From Bacillota bacterium (GTDB lineage: Bacteria > Bacillota > Clostridia > Lachnospirales > Lachnospiraceae): DNA of 64,000 nucleotides. The stretch is from assembly GCA_023434365.1 (NCBI GenBank), contig JAEYSV010000016.1:186001-250000 (forward strand), given 5' to 3'. Numbering within the stretch: position 1 is the stretch's first letter; every line of letters begins with the position of its first letter. Under the pieces are notes generated by a model. It was not told the DNA's origin, did no database searches, and was given only the letters and a program-made list of their open reading frames with translations. The position numbers and the translations under genes are program-made. Below are positions 52,581-60,698 of this stretch, piece after piece.

Positions 52581-53912
52581 TTGAAGAAACATTTAGCAGT
52601 AGGTATCTGTATAAATATACTGGTTTTATTGCTTTATCAATGGGTTGCTACAGACAGACAAGAACATAATTCTACTAATAATACTGAACATTATTATAAT
52701 AGCGACTCAAAACAAGATGTAACAGTAGATGTTGATACCAAGGAAACCTACAAGCAAATTAATACCGATAAGAATGGAATCACAATAAAGGATGATGAAG
52801 TTATAGACAAAGTAGACGATCTACATAACTCTTTTATTAAGTTAGATACGAAACCAACATCACTAACCGTATTAGTAAATAAAGAGTTTGGAATTGATCC
52901 TTCTTTTGTGCCTAATAATATGAGAGTTCCTGCTATTCTCTTTGATTTTGACTCCTATGATGAAAAAAAGCTACTTCGTGAAGAAGCAGCAACCGCTATT
53001 GAATTATTGTTTAATGATGCCGCTGCACGTGATATAGAGCTTGTTGGTATTAGTGGCTACCGCTCCTATCAAAGACAAAACTCTATCTATAATAAAAACC
53101 TAAGAACTAAAGGTATAATACTAACAAACCTATACTCTGCGAAACCGGGATATAGCGAACATCAAACAGGTCTTGCTATAGATGTCAGTAGTGCCTCAAT
53201 CAAACATCGATTAATAGAAGAGTTTGAAAATACTAAAGAAGGTATATGGCTTTCCAAAGAATGCTATAAATATGGTTTCATTATCCGATATCCAAAAGGA
53301 AAAGAACATATTACTGGTTATTCGTATGAACCATGGCATATTCGCTATGTAGGCATAAGCTTGGCGACGTACCTAACCATTCATCAGTTAACTTTGGAAG
53401 AGTACTACGGCTATAAACCTAGTGAAGACTTTATTAATCAAACAACATATGACAATATTATAGATATTGATCAGGAGATCACAGCACCTGCTCCAAAGAA
53501 AAACTCAACAAAAACTCCAACTCCAGAGCCTAGTGAAACTCCAGAACCAAGTAAATCGCCAAAACCTAGTAAATCGCCAAAGCCTAGTAAAATACCATCT
53601 GAGTTAAATACTGTTTCACCAGAGGAGTCCCCTAATAAAACATCGAAACCGACAACTACGGAGCCTTTTACAACGTCGAAACCAATAGCAACTGCTCCTG
53701 TTTCTACGCAGAAACCTGAAACAACCAATGCTCCTACTACAAAGGCACCAGAGTCTACGAAAGCTCCTGCTACAAAAACTCCAGAGTCTACACCGACTCC
53801 AGCACCAACAGAGGCGCCTAGACCAACTACATCTGAACCAGCGCCTTCAAAAACGCCTTCTCCAACAGAGCCTGCGATCATTTCACAGAACTCTCTGGTA
53901 AAATCAGATTAA
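52581..53912 (+). CDS. VanY/DacB-type D-Ala-D-Ala carboxypeptidase with Pro/Thr-rich tail
   Basis: A 443-residue exported protein with an uncleaved signal-anchor (about 4-22), a linker, and a peptidase M15B domain (about 95-280): GYRSYQRQNSIY, the zinc motif SEHQTGLAIDVS and EPWHIRYVG. It trims the terminal D-Ala of peptidoglycan stem peptides. The C-terminal 140 residues are Pro, Thr, Ser and Lys-rich (EPSKSPKPSKSPKPSK, TTKAPESTKAPATK), probably a wall-spanning or glycosylated stalk. It starts with TTG after AAGGAGG. Confidence 0.9.
   Translation: MKKHLAVGICINILVLLLYQWVATDRQEHNSTNNTEHYYNSDSKQDVTVDVDTKETYKQINTDKNGITIKDDEVIDKVDDLHNSFIKLDTKPTSLTVLVNKEFGIDPSFVPNNMRVPAILFDFDSYDEKKLLREEAATAIELLFNDAAARDIELVGISGYRSYQRQNSIYNKNLRTKGIILTNLYSAKPGYSEHQTGLAIDVSSASIKHRLIEEFENTKEGIWLSKECYKYGFIIRYPKGKEHITGYSYEPWHIRYVGISLATYLTIHQLTLEEYYGYKPSEDFINQTTYDNIIDIDQEITAPAPKKNSTKTPTPEPSETPEPSKSPKPSKSPKPSKIPSELNTVSPEESPNKTSKPTTTEPFTTSKPIATAPVSTQKPETTNAPTTKAPESTKAPATKTPESTPTPAPTEAPRPTTSEPAPSKTPSPTEPAIISQNSLVKSD
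53505..53875 (+). repeat. Low-complexity Pro/Thr/Ser-coding region
   Basis: Degenerate repeats of short units encoding (S/T)KP, PEPS and TKAPES. The opposite strand is also open for 136 codons, but only as a Gly/Val-rich shadow. Confidence 0.75.
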
Positions 53913-54108
53913 CTTCTTTTTCGACAAAGTAAGATTATGATGCATTTTATCGAATAAATTTTCTCTTTTTTGATAATACTAGATTAACCCTCTCTGTTAT
54001 GTTATAATATGAGCGCTAGTCTAGTATTTTTTTGATTATATTGTTTATGATTTTTATCAATCTAAACTCAAAAAGATCTTGTAGCAGATTTTTCTCAAGG
54101 AGGAAACC

Positions 54109-54840
54109 ATGCGTACCATACTAATCGTTTTATTTATTCTTATCTTCGCAATAATTAGTATTCCTTTATATTTAATTGAGTTTATTATTGGGAAAATTAG
54201 TCCTCATGCTAAAGTACGTTCTTCTCAGTTTCTAGTTCGTAATGTATTTCGAATCATTCTTTTTTTGTCGGGTGCAAAGGTAACCGTTCTCGGAAAAGAA
54301 CGTGTGCCTAAAAATGAAGCCGTACTATATGTATCAAACCACCGAAGTTATTTTGATATTGTATTAGCTTATGCTAATGTACCAACACTTACTGGCTTTA
54401 TTGCAAAAAAAGAAATGGCCCATATTCCATGTATTAGCCATTGGATGCGCCATTTAAATTGTTTGTTTTTAGACCGCACTAACATAAAAGAGGGCTTAAA
54501 AACCATTCTAAAGGGAATAGAGCTTATGAAGAATGGATATTCCATGTATATTGCCCCAGAAGGAACTAGAAATCAAGAAGATGAGATGCTTCCGTTCAAG
54601 GAAGGAAGCTTTAAACTAGCAGAAAAGTCTGGTTGTGCCATTATTCCAGTAGCAGTAAATAATACAGAGGACTTTTATGAACTTCATACTCCTTGGGTTC
54701 ATAGCACTAAGACAAGCATTGAGTTTGGTGAACCAATTTATATCAAAGATTTAAGCCCAGAAGTCAAAAAAGCCCTTGCTCCATATGTGCAAAATATCAT
54801 CAAAGATATGTATGAAAAAAATAGACAATACACGGAATAA
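54109..54840 (+). CDS. 1-acyl-glycerol-3-phosphate acyltransferase (PlsC-like)
   Basis: A 243-residue membrane acyltransferase with an N-terminal hydrophobic segment (about 3-22), the catalytic NHRSYFDI (HxxxxD-type, about 78-85) and the glycerolipid-binding APEGTRN. It probably makes phosphatidic acid for membrane lipids. AAGGAGG precedes the ATG. It is followed by an unknown membrane protein with its own promoter. Confidence 0.9.
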   Translation: MRTILIVLFILIFAIISIPLYLIEFIIGKISPHAKVRSSQFLVRNVFRIILFLSGAKVTVLGKERVPKNEAVLYVSNHRSYFDIVLAYANVPTLTGFIAKKEMAHIPCISHWMRHLNCLFLDRTNIKEGLKTILKGIELMKNGYSMYIAPEGTRNQEDEMLPFKEGSFKLAEKSGCAIIPVAVNNTEDFYELHTPWVHSTKTSIEFGEPIYIKDLSPEVKKALAPYVQNIIKDMYEKNRQYTE

Positions 54841-54857
54841 TATTTTATTGAAGACTC

Positions 54858-54886
54858 TTTTCATTTAGAAAAATAAATGCTAAAAT
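54858..54886 (+). promoter_or_regulatory. Promoter of the 147-aa membrane protein gene
   Basis: -35 TTTTCA (54858-54863), 17-nt spacer, -10 TAAAAT (54881-54886). Confidence 0.5.
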
Positions 54887-54928
54887 GATACCGTTATTAA
54901 ATTTCAACTTATAAGGAGGTTACATACA

Positions 54929-55372
54929 ATGACAATATTATTCATTGTACTTGGAATTATAGCAGTAATAGCCATTGTTCTGCTTATAGTATTATATATA
55001 GTAGGATCTAAAATGCAGAAAAAAAATGCTGCAGCACAGGAACAAATGCAAGCAGCAGCTCAAACAACATCGCTTCTAGTTATTGATAAGAAACGTATGA
55101 AGTTAAAAGAATCTAATCTTCCTAAGATAGTAATTGATCAAACTCCAAAATATCTTCGTGGTTCTAAAGTCCCTTTAGTAAAAGCTAAAATCGGTCCAAA
55201 AATCATGACATTAATCTGTGATGAGAAGATATTTGATTTAATCCCAGTGAAAAAAGAAGTTAAAGCTGTGCTAAGTGGTATCTACATTATGGAAGTAAAA
55301 GGTCTTCGTACTACTCTAGAGCAAAAGAAGGAAAAGAAAGGCCTATTTAAACGTTTTAGAAAAAACAAGTAA
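54929..55372 (+). CDS. Unknown membrane-anchored basic protein
   Basis: A 147-residue protein I do not recognise. It has one N-terminal helix (about 3-27), a short Ala/Gln-rich helix (about 31-48), a soluble domain (about 50-125) containing LRGSKVPLVKAKIGPKIMTLICDEKIFDLIPVKKEVKAV, and a highly basic end (KKEKKGLFKRFRKNK). The order suggests a cytoplasmic, possibly nucleic-acid- or membrane-binding protein. Clear promoter, AAGGAGG and terminator support a real gene. Confidence 0.75.
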   Translation: MTILFIVLGIIAVIAIVLLIVLYIVGSKMQKKNAAAQEQMQAAAQTTSLLVIDKKRMKLKESNLPKIVIDQTPKYLRGSKVPLVKAKIGPKIMTLICDEKIFDLIPVKKEVKAVLSGIYIMEVKGLRTTLEQKKEKKGLFKRFRKNK

Positions 55373-55400
55373 TCCCAAATAAAGTAATGTTTTAACCTAT

Positions 55401-55444
55401 AAAAAAGCGATATGATAACCTCCGAGCTATCATATCGCTTTTTT
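55401..55444. terminator. Bidirectional terminator
   Basis: Perfect 17-bp repeat (55401-55417 and 55428-55444) with A6 and T6 ends, between two convergent genes. Confidence 0.9.
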
Positions 55445-55473
55445 CTTTACTTATTAATGCACTTTCCTATCTC

Positions 55474-55905
55474 TTATCTTGGATTAATACTCACCGTTAT
55501 ATAGCAATCACTCACATGACTATTATTCATATCTAAAGAATAATTAAGTTTCGCCTTAATTTCTCCCTCTGATTCATGAACTTCCATTGAGGTTGTATAA
55601 ATTCCAATCGATATTTCTCCAAAGGGAGTAGAGTAAAAAGAAATATTCTTTTTTCCCAATTCAAATATCATATGAACATTAACTGGACCTTTTTTGACAA
55701 TTTCAATTTGATTATCAGTTATTTTAATTGTGTTTTTACATATTTCTCTACCATCATACTGTTCATCTGACATGTACTCATCATATAGTGCATAGTGCTT
55801 TCCATTTCGATAATAGTATTCTCCTACACTAAGTACCTCAACCGGTTCATCTTCATTTAAATCAATCTGAAGTCCTGCAATTGTAATTAATACATCTTTT
55901 GTCAT
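55474..55905 (-). CDS. DUF1934 (YwiB-like) protein
   Basis: A 143-residue protein of calycin-like beta-barrel type: TKDVLITIAGLQID at the start, repeated beta-strand segments, and LNYSLDMNNSHVSDCYITVSI at the end, as in YwiB. Function unknown. I start at 55905 because GGAGGG precedes that ATG. It follows murI by 15 bases, so it is cotranscribed with cell-wall precursor genes. Confidence 0.85.
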   Translation of the reverse strand: MTKDVLITIAGLQIDLNEDEPVEVLSVGEYYYRNGKHYALYDEYMSDEQYDGREICKNTIKITDNQIEIVKKGPVNVHMIFELGKKNISFYSTPFGEISIGIYTTSMEVHESEGEIKAKLNYSLDMNNSHVSDCYITVSINPR

Positions 55906-55920
55906 GGTTCCCTCCAACAG

Positions 55921-56727
55921 CTAACACCGTTCAATATTAATGTCCTTTGTCTCTTCTACTTCACATGGTAATATAGTATTAGCAAAGAGTTTAAATTTAT
56001 CGGCACCATCACTCACAAAAAAGCGATGGGTCGTTTCTTTTGTCTGCTTAATTAAATTATTATTAACTAATACATCTTTAAGGCAACGGGCGGTCTCATA
56101 TGCTGGATTAACCAATATAACATCCTCACCCATAATCTTCTGAACAGTTTTCCGTATTAACGGATAATGTGTACAGCCAAGTACCAAAGTATCAATATCT
56201 TGCAATTTTAAATCATTAAGGTAACGATTTGCAACCTCTGTCGTAATTGGATCATCCCACCATCCTTCTTCTACCAATGATACAAAAAGTGGACATGCTT
56301 TTCCAAATACTTTGACCTCTGGATTTGTTTCACTTAGATACTGATGATAAATACCGCTATTTATTGTTCCCTCTGTGCCAATTACACCTATACGATGATT
56401 TTTTGAAGTCTGTGCTGCCACCATAGCTCCTGGCTTTACTACACCTAACATTGGGACATCATACTCCCTTTGTAAAGTCTCCAGAGCAAAAGCGCTAGCT
56501 GTATTACAAGCTATAACAACCGCCTTCACTTGTTTTGTCATAAAAAAATCCATAATCTGTCTAGAATAAGTAATGATTGTTTCCTTGGATTTACTTCCAT
56601 AGGGTACCCTGGCTGTATCTCCAAAATATATAATCGTTTCATTAGGTATTTGACGCATAATCTCTCGAGCTACTGTAAGCCCACCAATTCCAGAGTCAAA
56701 CACTCCTATGGGTGCGTTATCAGGCAT
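55921..56727 (-). CDS. murI: Glutamate racemase
   Basis: MurI (268 aa) supplies D-glutamate for peptidoglycan. The two catalytic cysteines are in ACNTASAFAL (about 73) and LGCTHYPLI (about 184). The N-terminus APIGVFDSGIGGLTV is typical. AGGAGG precedes the ATG. It lies 12 bases after ddl, making a D-amino-acid/wall operon ddl-murI-DUF1934. Confidence 0.96.
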   Translation of the reverse strand: MPDNAPIGVFDSGIGGLTVAREIMRQIPNETIIYFGDTARVPYGSKSKETIITYSRQIMDFFMTKQVKAVVIACNTASAFALETLQREYDVPMLGVVKPGAMVAAQTSKNHRIGVIGTEGTINSGIYHQYLSETNPEVKVFGKACPLFVSLVEEGWWDDPITTEVANRYLNDLKLQDIDTLVLGCTHYPLIRKTVQKIMGEDVILVNPAYETARCLKDVLVNNNLIKQTKETTHRFFVSDGADKFKLFANTILPCEVEETKDINIERC

Positions 56728-56739
56728 ATTACCATCCTC

Positions 56740-57807
56740 CTAATAGTCGTTACGCGTAAGGGCCAAACGAATTAATTTATCAATGATGATTTTTTTGCTT
56801 AAGCCCTTCGCCTCCCAAAGCATTGGGTACATACTTATTGCTGTAAAACCAGGAAGTGTATTAATTTCATTAAACACAACATCATTTGTACCATTTTCCA
56901 GGAAAAAGTCCACACGACTAATTCCATAACCGTCGACAGCTTTAAAAATAGCTACAGCTGCTTGCCTTACTTCTTCCATTTTACCTTCTGGCATATTTGG
57001 TGAAATAACGGTCTTAGACTGAGCATTATTGTATTTAGCATCATAATCATAAAAACTGGCATCTGCTGCAGCAAGTATTTCTCCAACATCCGAAGCACGA
57101 ACCTCTAATCCGCCAAGAACCGCACATTCAATTTCGCGACCATTAATAGCCTCTTCTACTAAAATTTTGCGATCATGCTCTCCTGCCAGCAAAAGACTAT
57201 CCGCCAGCTGCTTCCTATTATCAGCTTTACTTACCCCTTTTGAGCTTCCTGCGTTACTTGGTTTTACAAACACCGGATAAGGAAGAGCTTGTTCCACACG
57301 GTTTAGGACTTCTTCCATTCTATTAAGCTCATCTTTTCGAACAGGCACATACTTTGCTTGCCGAATACCTAAAGTGTCAACAACGATCTTAGTATATAAT
57401 TTATCCATAGAAACTGCAGAGGCTAATACTCCACATCCTACATAAGGAATCTTTGATAATTCAAGTAAGCCTTGTACTGTACCATCTTCTCCATATAATC
57501 CATGTAAAACTGGAAAGACTACATCAACCTGTTTAACAGTAACTTTATTGCCTTCCATTAACAAAACACCCTTATGATGAGCATCTGGTGATAAAACCGC
57601 TGTTATTTTACTCTGCAGCCAGTTACCTGATTCTATATCATCTAAGCAGTCTACTTTTAACCATCTTCCATCCTTAGTAATTCCCACTAACACGATATCA
57701 TATAGGTCTCTGTCCATATTGGTTATAATGGTTTTTGCGGAGAGTAAGGATACTTCATGTTCGGAAGATTGACCTCCAAATAGTACCGCTACTATTAATT
57801 TACTCAT
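56740..57807 (-). CDS. ddl: D-alanine--D-alanine ligase
   Basis: Ddl (355 aa) forms D-Ala-D-Ala with ATP. The sequence shows FGGQSSEHEVSLLSA, PVLHGLYGEDGTVQGLLE (Tyr-type, the normal D-Ala selector), FVKPSNAGSSKGVSK and FNEINTLPGFT. The product is the target of the VanY-like peptidase at 52.6 kb. It is the first gene of ddl-murI-DUF1934. Confidence 0.96.
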   Translation of the reverse strand: MSKLIVAVLFGGQSSEHEVSLLSAKTIITNMDRDLYDIVLVGITKDGRWLKVDCLDDIESGNWLQSKITAVLSPDAHHKGVLLMEGNKVTVKQVDVVFPVLHGLYGEDGTVQGLLELSKIPYVGCGVLASAVSMDKLYTKIVVDTLGIRQAKYVPVRKDELNRMEEVLNRVEQALPYPVFVKPSNAGSSKGVSKADNRKQLADSLLLAGEHDRKILVEEAINGREIECAVLGGLEVRASDVGEILAAADASFYDYDAKYNNAQSKTVISPNMPEGKMEEVRQAAVAIFKAVDGYGISRVDFFLENGTNDVVFNEINTLPGFTAISMYPMLWEAKGLSKKIIIDKLIRLALTRNDY

Positions 57808-57867
57808 ATAACTTAATCCTTTCTTAGAACTGCATTATGGCTAAATCTTGCCTACCTACCCATGCTG

Positions 57868-57892
57868 ATTGCCTAGAGTATATGCAGGCAAT
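57868..57892 (-). other. Hairpin in the ddl leader
   Basis: Perfect 8-bp inverted repeat GATTGCCT/AGGCAATC with an 11-nt loop, between the ddl promoter (57906-57934) and start. No T-run follows. Confidence 0.5.
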
Positions 57893-57905
57893 CTCCAATA
57901 TGATT

Positions 57906-57934
57906 ATTGTACTCTTTTTATTTCTATTAATCAA
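57906..57934 (-). promoter_or_regulatory. Promoter of ddl-murI
   Basis: Minus strand: -35 TTGATT (57929-57934), 17-nt spacer, -10 TACAAT (57906-57911). Confidence 0.6.
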
Positions 57935-57980
57935 CCCATTTTACCTGGACCATATTCCCAAATTTTAGGAGCCTGGCAAT

Positions 57981-58024
57981 AAAAATAATCAGTGGAGTGT
58001 TCAATTCTCTACTGATTATTTTTT
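57981..58024 (-). terminator. Terminator of spoIIR
   Basis: 14-bp stem AATAATCAGT(A/G)GAG with T-runs on both sides, 25 bases past spoIIR. Confidence 0.8.
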
Positions 58025-58049
58025 ATCATATTTGCAAAATTTTAATAAA

Positions 58050-58796
58050 TTACGAAAATATGTCGGCTATCCAATCAACGATAAAAAACCGATATGTTAC
58101 ATTTTCTTCTTGTTCTTCTACGTTTACTTCTTCTTGTAATGATATATTAGCAGATGATGCTTTTTGATTTATTACACCATACTCTTCTACCGTAAGCTCC
58201 TCTTGTAAGGATTCTTTTCCTTCTTCTGAGGCAATACTGTAGGATTCCGAAACCATACATAAAGACGGAAAGAGAACGCACCACCAGTTTTTCCCTTGTG
58301 CTTTACCAATTAAAACTCGATATGCTTCATATTCACCTTCAGGAAAAGTCAGATCACCATAGGTTTTTATCGGAAAATAAGTACCCGAAAGTTCTACTCT
58401 CACTGGATATTGATAGCCTTCTTGCTCAATAACAATACGAGCACAGTTTACTACATCCTGTTGGCTTTCATTTAGAATCCTTCTCACTTCTGCTAAAGTC
58501 TGAGCACCCTCTAACTTTTTTTGTAGCAATAATATCACTTCATTTTTTACTTTTAATTTTAAATCCTGGTCTTCTTTAGAATCACTATTAGCCAGTACGT
58601 GAAACCGTAGAATATGCTGTGCAATCGACTTTTGAATATTTCTATCTGCCTGGCCCTTTAACGATACTATATTAATTAGAGCCGCTGTACCTACAATAAA
58701 GAAAACCAATAGCACCTTCGTTATTTTATTAAGAATTTGCTTTCTTCTATATAAATTATATGCTTTACTAATATATTCAGATAATGAACTTCTCAT
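58050..58796 (-). CDS. spoIIR: Stage II sporulation protein R
   Basis: SpoIIR (248 aa) is made in the forespore and signals SpoIIGA in the mother cell to process sigma-E. It has a membrane segment (about 26-44), the hallmark ILRFHVLANSDSKEDQDLKLKVK (about 63-85), and YFPIKTYGDLTFPEGEYEAYRVLIG with NWWCVLFPSLC. After the domain comes an acidic tail with Glu/Val-rich repeats. A sequence matching the sigma-F consensus lies 30 bases upstream, which fits forespore expression. Confidence 0.92.
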   Translation of the reverse strand: MRSSLSEYISKAYNLYRRKQILNKITKVLLVFFIVGTAALINIVSLKGQADRNIQKSIAQHILRFHVLANSDSKEDQDLKLKVKNEVILLLQKKLEGAQTLAEVRRILNESQQDVVNCARIVIEQEGYQYPVRVELSGTYFPIKTYGDLTFPEGEYEAYRVLIGKAQGKNWWCVLFPSLCMVSESYSIASEEGKESLQEELTVEEYGVINQKASSANISLQEEVNVEEQEENVTYRFFIVDWIADIFS

Positions 58797-58827
58797 TTAT
58801 GTATTCCACCTTCCCTTTGATATTACT

Positions 58828-58856
58828 ATTCTACCCCCAACCCGTATGACTTAAAC
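58828..58856 (-). promoter_or_regulatory. Sigma-F type promoter of spoIIR
   Basis: Minus strand: -35 GTTTA (58852-58856), 15-nt spacer, -10 GGGTAGAAT (58828-58836), which fits GYWTA and GGNNANANT. No good sigma-A promoter is present. In Bacillus spoIIR is under sigma-F. Confidence 0.7.
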
Positions 58857-58942
58857 CTGTCTGTATGTAAAATTTAACTTTCTGTCCTTTGCATTTATAT
58901 CATTTTTCATTATTAGATTGGCATTTCTAAACAACTGGATTC

Positions 58943-58971
58943 TTGCATAATTTAAGCTTTGTGTGTATAAT
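58943..58971 (+). promoter_or_regulatory. Promoter of ispE
   Basis: -35 TTGCAT (58943-58948), 17-nt spacer, -10 TATAAT (58966-58971), 60 bases before ispE. Confidence 0.7.
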
Positions 58972-59031
58972 AAATGCACAATGTATACACTAGCAGTATA
59001 ACCATAGTAGGCATTAAGAAAGGCAGTTCAC

Positions 59032-59898
59032 ATGGATTCAATTAAAGTAAAAGCAATGGCAAAAATTAATCTGGGTCTGGACGTTTTGAACAGAAGAGAA
59101 GATGGTTATCACAACGTACGGATGATTATGCAGTCAGTGAATCTCTATGACACAATTTTTATTAAAAAAACGGAATCTGAAGGAATCTCTATTCAAACAA
59201 ATTTAAGCTATCTTCCAACGAATCAAAATAACCTTGTATACAAAGCTGCAAAACTTCTTATTGATGAATTTGAACTTTCAGATGGTCTAAAAATAATTCT
59301 AGAGAAGCATATTCCAGTAGCAGCTGGTATGGCTGGAGGCAGCTCAGACGCTGCCGCTACCCTCGTTGGTATGAATAAGTTATTTGGTTTAAACCTATCT
59401 AAGAAAGAATTAATGCAACGTGGAGTATCCTTAGGCGCAGATATTCCCTTCTGCTTAATGCGCGGAACTGCACTCAGCGAAGGAATTGGTGAAGTTTTAA
59501 CACCGTTACCTCATCCTCCAAAATGTCATGTTCTTATAGCAAAGCCAGATATCAGTGTTTCTACTAAATATGTATATGATAATCTTAAGTTAAATGAAAA
59601 AACTAAACACCCTAATATCGACAGTCTGATTGCCGGTCTGGCGTTATCAGATCTACACAAAATAGCAGCAAACCTTGGTAATGTTTTAGAAGACGTGACG
59701 GTTACAAAGTATCCGATTATCAAAGAAATAAAAGATTTTATGCTAACTAATGGTGCTCTTGGCTCTTTAATGAGCGGAAGTGGTCCTACTGTATTTGGAT
59801 TATATGAGGATCTTGAAATTGCGAAATCTGCGAAACGGGCACTGATTTACAGCGGTCTTGCTAAGGATATTATATTAACCGGCTGTTTTATTCACTAA
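59032..59898 (+). CDS. ispE: 4-diphosphocytidyl-2-C-methyl-D-erythritol kinase
   Basis: IspE (288 aa) is the ATP-dependent kinase of the MEP isoprenoid pathway. GHMP-kinase features are AMAKINLGLDVLNRREDGYH (substrate Lys and Asp), PVAAGMAGGSSDAAATL (ATP loop, about 98-114) and LMSGSGPTVFGLY near the end. It is followed 26 bases later by a GntR regulator, probably cotranscribed. Confidence 0.96.
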   Translation: MDSIKVKAMAKINLGLDVLNRREDGYHNVRMIMQSVNLYDTIFIKKTESEGISIQTNLSYLPTNQNNLVYKAAKLLIDEFELSDGLKIILEKHIPVAAGMAGGSSDAAATLVGMNKLFGLNLSKKELMQRGVSLGADIPFCLMRGTALSEGIGEVLTPLPHPPKCHVLIAKPDISVSTKYVYDNLKLNEKTKHPNIDSLIAGLALSDLHKIAANLGNVLEDVTVTKYPIIKEIKDFMLTNGALGSLMSGSGPTVFGLYEDLEIAKSAKRALIYSGLAKDIILTGCFIH

Positions 59899-59924
59899 TC
59901 GAAACGATAGAAAGGCAGGTCCCA

Positions 59925-60617
59925 ATGAACAATCATTTAAAAATAATAGCAGATGATGTTCTTCCGCTTCGAGATGTCGTGTTCAAAACACTAAGACAGG
60001 CTATACTAATGGGAGAACTATCTCCAGGCGAACGTTTAATGGAAATTAAATTAGCAGACCAGCTGGGGGTAAGCAGAACACCAATCCGAGAAGCAATGCG
60101 GAAGCTGGAATTAGAAGGATTAGTAATTATGATTCCTCGTAAAGGTGCACAGGTCGCAAATATGAGTAAAAAGGATTTGGACGATGTACTAGAAGTACGT
60201 CTGGCATTAGAAGACCTTGCAATTGAGCTTGCATGTGAAAGAATTACTTTAGAAGAATTAACTCGTTTAAATCAAGCTCTATTCGAGTTTAAACAAGCTG
60301 TTGAAGGAAAAAATTTGTCGGTAATAGCAGAAAAGGACGTACTATTTCATGATCTTATTTATTCTTCGACCAAAAATATTAAGTTAATACAACTACTCAA
60401 TAATCTAAGCGAGCAACTATACCGTTATCGGTTAGAATACTTAAAGGATTATAGTCTTCACCGCTCTTTGGTAAAGGAACATAAAGATATTGTTGATACG
60501 CTTCGAAGTCGTGATCTAGAAAAAGCAAAAGAAACAATTCAAATGCATATTAAGAATCAAGCCTATGCGGTAAGTGCCATTATAACTCGAGAAGAAGACC
60601 AAAGAATAAAACTATAA
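59925..60617 (+). CDS. GntR/FadR-family transcriptional regulator
   Basis: A 230-residue regulator with an N-terminal GntR winged helix (GELSPGERLMEIKLADQLGVSRTPIREAMRKLELEGLV) and an FCD (FadR C-terminal) domain (about 85-220) with LEVRLALEDLAIELACERI and the metal-binding His/Asp pattern (FHDLIY, HKDIVDTLRSRD, MHIKNQ). FCD proteins usually sense organic acids. It sits behind ispE without an obvious target. GAAAGGCAGG precedes the ATG. Confidence 0.92.
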   Translation: MNNHLKIIADDVLPLRDVVFKTLRQAILMGELSPGERLMEIKLADQLGVSRTPIREAMRKLELEGLVIMIPRKGAQVANMSKKDLDDVLEVRLALEDLAIELACERITLEELTRLNQALFEFKQAVEGKNLSVIAEKDVLFHDLIYSSTKNIKLIQLLNNLSEQLYRYRLEYLKDYSLHRSLVKEHKDIVDTLRSRDLEKAKETIQMHIKNQAYAVSAIITREEDQRIKL

Positions 60618-60621
60618 ACGT

Positions 60622-60660
60622 AAAAAGGACGCTTCCTATTATTACGGAAACGTCCTTTTA
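60622..60660. terminator. Terminator after the GntR gene
   Basis: AAAAGGACG-TTCC paired with GGAA-CGTCCTTTT (one mismatch), with A and T runs, 5 bases past the stop codon. It faces the convergent sipL gene. Confidence 0.85.
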
Positions 60661-60698
60661 TACTTATATATTTTGATGCCTAAATATACTCCCATGCT

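Noticed and set aside
53471..53881. A Gly/Val-rich 136-codon minus-strand gene
   Set aside because: It is a shadow of the Pro/Thr repeat region of the VanY-type gene and has no start signals.
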